Shown: in pieces, positions 58,805 through 64,000 of the stretch
Numbering within the stretch: the first letter of the stretch is position 1
Layout of the letters: each line of letters begins with the position of its first letter
Assembly (NCBI GenBank): GCA_015499995.1
Contig: JADNRV010000215.1
Location: 1-64,000, forward strand
From: Flammula alnicola
Taxonomy: Eukaryota > Basidiomycota > Agaricomycetes > Agaricales > Strophariaceae
Length of the DNA stretch: 64,000 nt
Direction of reading: 5' to 3'
Position numbers and translations under genes: made by a program
Notes under the pieces: model-generated
The model's input: only the letters and a program-made list of their open reading frames with translations
Databases searched by the model: none
What the model was told of the DNA's origin: nothing

Positions 58805-61800
58805 GGGCAAGAGAAAATCGGCGTGCCTTGAGCGTGCACAAGCGTGCCTGAGCGTGGCACGCTCATCACGCTCACCCCTTTTGGCGTGCGATGCGTGCCA
58901 CGCTCAGCACGCTCAGCCCTTTTAGCGTGCAGTGCGTGCCACGCTCAGCACGCTCAACCCGTTTGGCGTGCGGCGCATCTCTTCACACAGATGAATGCAT
59001 TGATCTATGTTGCTTTTTAACATTTGTGTCCTGTTCTATATAATTATGCTGTACATATATGAACAAGTTTTTTGTAATTTCGGAGGAGAACAGTACAAAA
59101 TATAAGTATATATTATCTATGGTGCTGCATTGGTAGGTTTCATTTTATTCCTTCTTTTCAGCCTGGGCATTAGTCATTCTTTGGGATCTTTGGCTGTTTG
59201 ATAGTGTCAATGGTCATAATCATACCTATCACTTTGTGATGGACGAATTGAATGAAATGGTACAGGAGGAGAATATGAGAGCATATAACTCACCAAGTTA
59301 CATGTATTCAGGGCCACAAGTTAGTCGAAGATACATTTGCACAAAGACAATCTCTCTCGATTATGAGAACATGAATACTGAGTACAATTTCCCCCCACAT
59401 CTACCTGGGTTTCTCCATGTGCATGCTATGAGTATGCTCTGAGCATGCACGAGCGTGCTATAAACGTGCGCGAGCATGCTGATGAGCGTGCTACAAGCGT
59501 GCGCACACGTGCTCAATTGGCGTGCGAGCGTGCTATATGCATGTGAACGCATGCCCAATTGGCGTGCGAGCGTGCGTGAGCGTGCGTCATGATGTGTAAG
59601 CGTGCGTGAGCGTGGCACGCTAAAATCTTTAAAATTCACACGCGTGCACCTGCGTGCATCTGCGTGCTTATGTGTGGGGACCCGCAATGCTCTGCTATTT
59701 CAAACTCCGACCCACCACTGTCGAAATGGCCTTGCCGCATATCTTCGTCACCTCAACAGATAGAGATTAATTTATATGGAGAAAAATGGTTGCATTGATA
59801 GTTTAAATAGATTCTTGGGTACCGATTTTTATTTCTTGGGTCCAATCTTTCAATACCAGCTTCAGAGGGTACAGATCTCCGGAAAATAGACACTTTAAAA
59901 AAATTCCGTACCCAAGAATCTTATTTAAATTGTAAACTAAACAAAATGGCCAGCTCAAATTTTTCCTCCATTGTGGCTGGAAGCCAGGACACAGCGGTTG
60001 TAAAAAAACGCGTTTTTACCGTCCAAAAAAGGCAAGTCAGGGTCCAAATTGGTGCACTTGAGGACAGTCGCGCCGACGCGTCTCTCCAAACCATCCAATA
60101 TACCGCGTCAAACCACACCTCTCTGCTATGTAACCCACAAGGACACCCTGCTATTCCATGCCTGCTCGTCGGACACCCAAACAAAGGGCCCGGGCCGCCA
60201 ATAATATTGCAGGAATCCTTGATCGACGTCGAAAATGTGGGACTGAGCAACACGACGCGACCACCACGGAAAATGTGATAGCAGACAAGGAAAATGCAAG
60301 ATTGCTGCAGGAGGTGGAGATACAGAGGAATAGGGCTGATAGGTTTCAGACGAAGTTCCGGAATAAAACCAAAGAGGCTGCACGCGCAAAGCACACCAGA
60401 GATATTCTCCAAGCAGAAAATGTGCGTGTTGAACACAACCTGCGCATGCGAGGCTTCCGGGCACCAAAGCAGAAGGAAAGGCTTGTCGAAAAAACACTCA
60501 AGAAAGCCCACAACGTTCCAGGAGAGGTTTATCTGAAGGAAAAAGGAATCATCAAAGACTCGTGTCGTACCATGGTTCGGGAACTGGGTGCAATGAAGAT
60601 TCCAGAGGAGAAACAGGATCGGGTTATCAAGGCTGTAGCCCAAGGACTTGGTATTCATGTTGTCGACAGTATATCTTCACGTTCAACGGGCCGAATTATG
60701 TTGGAGGGCGGTATCGGATCTCAAGTACAATTGGTTAGCGAGATTGAAGGCGCAAAAGGTAAGCAAAGAATGTAATAGAAGTAGAGAATGAGGACTGAAT
60801 ACCTTAATTTAAACTTTTCCTTCTTGTAGCCATGATGCTCAGCGGAGATGGGACGACAATCCGTCATCGAAACTATGAATCGCGACACATCAATTTACAG
60901 GTTCCATCGTACGAGCAAGGACGAATGGAAAAGACTATGACCACGCGATCCATGGGAATTGGTTCTGCACCAAACCACACAAGTGACATGCAGCTCCATG
61001 GTTTACAGGAACAAAGCCAACGGATTTATGGCACCTATAACAGGAGCAGACTCGGAAAGGTTTCGCCAGCTGACGTTATCGCGTTTGCCACCTATTTGCT
61101 AGGCCTGGGATCAGATCATGCAGAGGACCAGAAACGACTCGCCAGACTCCTGCTTCTGTGGAAGATAATCAGCGAGAAAGAAATCCGTGGACGACGATAT
61201 ATGGAAGCGACTGCCATCAGCGACCTTCTGCCAATAATTCTCGAGGCCAATAACCAAAAAATTCAGGATGCCGGTGGAGTAGAAGCATGGGATGCACTCA
61301 GCGAAGCAGAAAAAGATCGGCGCGATGCTGAGGTCTACAAGAAACTCTGCCTTCGATTCGGAGAAGAGGCCTGGAGCAAACTTTCCGCCGAAGAGCTTCG
61401 CGAGGCTCAACTTTTTGTCTGGGCTGGCTGTTGCATGCACAAAGAGATGAACTCCGTAAAGGGCGGTGCCAAAGCGCTCGCCAGTTTCTGAAAAGAAGCT
61501 GGTCTCATAGGACCTATCAAGTTGATGAACCGCGACAATGCAGCTGCAGCCTCTTTAGGACCGTCATCTGCAAATGACCGCGCCGTCGAGGTTTCGGAAG
61601 GTGGGGCCGTCAAGCTTACCAGTCTTGCCGGGGCGATATTCAACCACAAGGACCAGAAAAAAGGTCAACAAGACACATGCCGTATCTTCTTCGAAGACCG
61701 CCTCGGTTACGCTATACACTTCCCCGACACAAGCAACACACGGTTCCAGTCACACTGCGAGGCAGCCTCAGAGCTCATCGTCCATTTACCTTTATATCTT

Positions 61801-63044
61801 GAGTTTCTCCTCCTTGTACGCGACAAAAAGGATAACAGGAACTTCAACCACATGGAAAACAACGTCTTCAATGCTCTGAAGGATATTCCGACAATTACAG
61901 AGCTCTGCGTCCTTTCCCTATATTCACAGGCAATCAGCAATCCATACATGCGAAAAGTACGCGGCTCCGGAGAGCGAAGGATGAACACATTGGATGCCGG
62001 ACCTCTCCACCAAGAGGTCAAGGATCACATCAATCGAATCATCCAAGAACCTGAGCTTCTGCTCGGAGACGACGCCTCGTACACAACAGGCGCCCTCGAC
62101 GGACAAATCTGGGAGCGCCCCGAGGCTGTCTATGCAGTCCATTGTCTGAAAAACTCCCTGCCACATCTCAGGGAATGTTTGATTGCCTTCTTCAAGGGTG
62201 CATTAGAGACATGGTATCGCTTTACATCAGAATTCGCAGAGGACAGCATTATCGCAGGTCTCTCGCAAGCTGAGAAGGACCGCATTCACATTGATACAAC
62301 CAATGACCCAAATGAAGGGAATTTAGGCGTCCTACGGCAAGATATACGTCACGCACCCAACATTTCGCTTTCCAAGGCTAACGCGAGGTCAATGTATAAG
62401 AAGAACCGTACAGCGGACTTCATCCAACATTCGTTCAATACCGCCGAGGATCAAGCATTTCTCCGTGCAGAAGCTCGAAAGCAGGACGCAGCAGGCATAC
62501 CGAGGGAGAGCAGACGAGTGGAGGCCGCTTATGACAGAGCCGACGTTGAAAAGAAACGAGGCAAGGACGCGCAGAGAAAGACAAAGGCAGATGCGCGAAC
62601 AGCTGTCCTCGATGCACTTAAAGTCGAGTTGGATGTCGACACATTGAAGAAAGGCCAGACGTCGACGAAAGCGCGCATGAACAAGGATGATATTCACCTC
62701 CAGATCAACTGGCATCGGCGACGCGACGCGACGATTTCGTTGAAGATGCCACTCAATAAGATGAAGAAAGAAGATATGATTGAGGAACTTGTTGCCATTG
62801 TCGAAGGCCTGCCGCCAGGATTCACGGACGCTCAGGCTTCATCTAGCATGGTGGAACAAGCTGCGGGTACACCTATGGATGAAGACTGGGAGGAAAAGGA
62901 AGAAAGGGAAGACGCAGACATGATGGAGGTGTGAACGAGAACTTGAAATTCTCTCGGTTGTCAGATGTCAATCATGCTTCCTTGTCGATGCATTGTCCAG
63001 ATTCCAGAAACCTATAATTTCTTCATATTCAAGCTTAATTGTAA
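58805..63044 (+). mobile_element. Copy B: inverted duplicate of X plus a truncated nested transposon
   Basis: 58805-59674 is the right half of element X in reverse orientation (terminus GGGCAAGAGAAAATC at 58805). 59675-63044 is the transposon, entering at TGGGGACCCGCAATG. Copy A continues 212 bp further to its other TIR, but copy B stops matching at 63044 (AAGCTTAATTGTAA, then unrelated DNA). Copy B therefore lacks one transposon end and the other half of X, and cannot be mobilised by itself. Near-identity over 4.2 kb means a recent duplication, or a gene-conversion event, between the two sites. Confidence 0.92.
60158..62934 (+). pseudogene. Transposase, copy B, with a premature stop
   Basis: Exons 60158-60758 and 60830-62934 correspond base for base to copy A. 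The one disabling change I see is TGG to TGA at 61489-61491, in the codon after AKALASF, about 40% into the 901-residue protein. Other differences noticed are Arg to Gly near 62065, Arg to His at 62696 and silent changes. The frame is otherwise open, so the loss is recent. Confidence 0.93.
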
Positions 63045-63131
63045 CTTGTGTTAGTGGGCCACCGCTTTGCGTGGCAGTACGACTCTTTTCCTTTTTGATA
63101 TTTTGATGTTTTTATTTTTATTCTTTATATA

Positions 63132-63544
63132 CAGTCATCAACCGGCTAATGATACACCACCGGTCAATGATACACTTTTGTCACCCTCATAACTTCCTCA
63201 AATGTGCATATTTTTTTATCAACCAAATGTTCAATGAAAACATCTATATCTCAAGTAAAATTTGGCACCAATCAAGCGACGATTGCGTGAATTCTGACAA
63301 CATGGCATCTCGTGCAAAAGTGCATGTTTTTCGGATTTGGCCGAAAACTGTCCCACCACTCAATGATACACCAATGTTTTGGGAATTACTCAACGGGAAC
63401 TCATCCAAATCCACTGAGGCTTTGAGGGCATATATTAGATATATTATCAAGATTTACTATTAGGTTGGTGTGGCGAAAAATTGTGGTATTGAATTTAAAT
63501 TTGATTTTTAAAGATTCACTGTATCATTAGCCGGTGGATGACTG
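63132..63544. mobile_element. Mariner-type MITE, 413 bp, TA target
   Basis: CAGTCATCAACCGGCTAAT begins at 63132 and recurs inverted with one mismatch (CAGTCATCCACCGGCTAAT) at the 63544 end; the match spans 25 bp (24 identical). TA flanks both sides (63130-63131, 63545-63546). CAGT ends and a TA duplication are characteristic of Tc1/mariner. AATGATACACC is repeated just inside the left end and again near 63365. A 104-codon frame has no transposase motif, so it is non-autonomous. Confidence 0.85.
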
Positions 63545-63638
63545 TAACTTAATTTTACTGATAGTATGTCTACTTGAACAATAAATAAATTTTATTTATA
63601 AATTTATAAATTATTATTTAATTAAATAACACCATGAT

Positions 63639-63678
63639 TGTTTATGTCAGCACTTTTTTCGAAGTGCTGACATAAACA
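63639..63678. repeat. Perfect 17-bp hairpin
   Basis: TGTTTATGTCAGCACTT, six bases, then AAGTGCTGACATAAACA, starting TG and ending CA. The left arm recurs as TGTTTATGTAAGCACTTT near 63934. AT-rich blocks with TTAATTAAATAA lie on both sides. Confidence 0.85.
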
Positions 63679-63758
63679 CTCAAATTTAAATTTATTATTT
63701 TAATTAAATAATTTAAGTTATGTGATTTAATATGTGAGACATAGAGGAGCATCTGGGG

Positions 63759-63787
63759 ATCTCGAAGCCTTCTGAAGGCTTCGAGAT
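63759..63787. repeat. Perfect 13-bp hairpin
   Basis: ATCTCGAAGCCTT, CTG, AAGGCTTCGAGAT. It lies between the 63639 hairpin and the 63845 palindrome. Confidence 0.8.
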
Positions 63788-63844
63788 GGCGGGAATGATC
63801 AAGTCTATTATTAGATGCTACATATTGGGTGATATCCGCATTTT

Positions 63845-63865
63845 TCAGGCCAAAATTTGGCCTGA
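63845..63865. repeat. Palindrome TCAGGCCAAA/TTTGGCCTGA
   Basis: Ten bases on each side of a single A. GGCCTGAA is repeated 8 bp downstream at 63872. A TATA-like box follows at 63884. Confidence 0.75.
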
Positions 63866-63883
63866 AGGATCGGCCTGAAACTC

Positions 63884-63890
63884 TATATAA
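63884..63890 (+). promoter_or_regulatory. TATA-like box near the window edge
   Basis: TATATAA followed by ACCACACAAG and then a copy of TGTTTATGTAAGC 50 bp further. It may be the promoter of an LTR or another element that continues outside the window. Nothing coding is visible before 64000. Confidence 0.35.
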
Positions 63891-64000
63891 ACCACACAAG
63901 AAACCGAGAAACAGCCAGGTACTTCCTACATAGTTGTTTATGTAAGCACTTTATTGAACATAGAAAGACTATAATAAACTAATAATGCATAATTAGACTC

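Noticed and set aside
58805..63044. Treating the near-identical arm as an assembly error
   Set aside because: Copy B differs by substitutions including a stop codon, has unique flanks, and is truncated; still, only read mapping can settle it.

Overview
The window is filamentous-fungus DNA, most likely from an agaricomycete (mushroom-forming basidiomycete). Genes are broken by many 48-98 bp GT-AG introns. The families are those expanded in Agaricomycetes: FunK1 kinase-like proteins, NACHT STAND proteins, F-box proteins, a class I hydrophobin, an A-T-TE NRPS-like synthetase and a Plavaka transposon. There are no prokaryotic features. I see no rRNA, tRNA or CRISPR array.

Layout. 0.3-1.4 kb: a PD-(D/E)XK nuclease-like gene. 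1.65-3.78 kb and 9.7-11.3 kb (continuing at 16 kb): direct copies of one anonymous repeat block. 8.2-8.6 kb: a small secreted protein. 11.3-16.0 kb: a GCACGC-rich TIR element (called X here) with 9-bp target duplications, carrying a nested 3.58 kb DNA transposon with an intact transposase. 16.5-18.7 kb: NACHT gene 1. 19.6-21.6 kb: an aldo/keto reductase. 22.2-25.4 kb: FunK1 gene 1, with a hAT-like MITE in its last exon. 26.2-28.5 kb: a decayed unidentified gene. 29.6-37.8 kb: a Plavaka transposon with three genes. 38.2-40.4 kb: a NACHT relic and an F-box relic. 41.5-45.7 kb: the NRPS-like synthetase. 45.9-46.5 kb: the hydrophobin. 48.4-49.1 kb: F-box relic 2. 49.8-53.1 kb: NACHT gene 2, interrupted near its end by another X element. 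54.6-57.3 kb: a broken FunK1 copy. 57.9-58.6 kb: the two ends of a second NRPS-like gene. 58.8-63.0 kb: an inverted, nearly identical copy of the 11.7-16.0 kb transposon segment. 63.1-63.5 kb: a mariner-type MITE, then hairpin-rich AT-rich DNA.

The most striking feature is large-scale mirror symmetry. Transposon, FunK1, NACHT and F-box all lie on the minus strand left of the synthetase and hydrophobin. They recur in reverse order on the plus strand to the right. The outermost pair is nearly identical while the inner pairs are clearly diverged, so the arms did not all form at once. Insertions can be ordered from empty sites and target duplications. No single metabolic pathway is encoded. The live genes are the synthetase, hydrophobin, reductase, secreted protein, NACHT 1, the nuclease-like gene, and possibly FunK1 copy 1 and NACHT 2 with altered C-termini. 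Exon joints given below are my own manual predictions.
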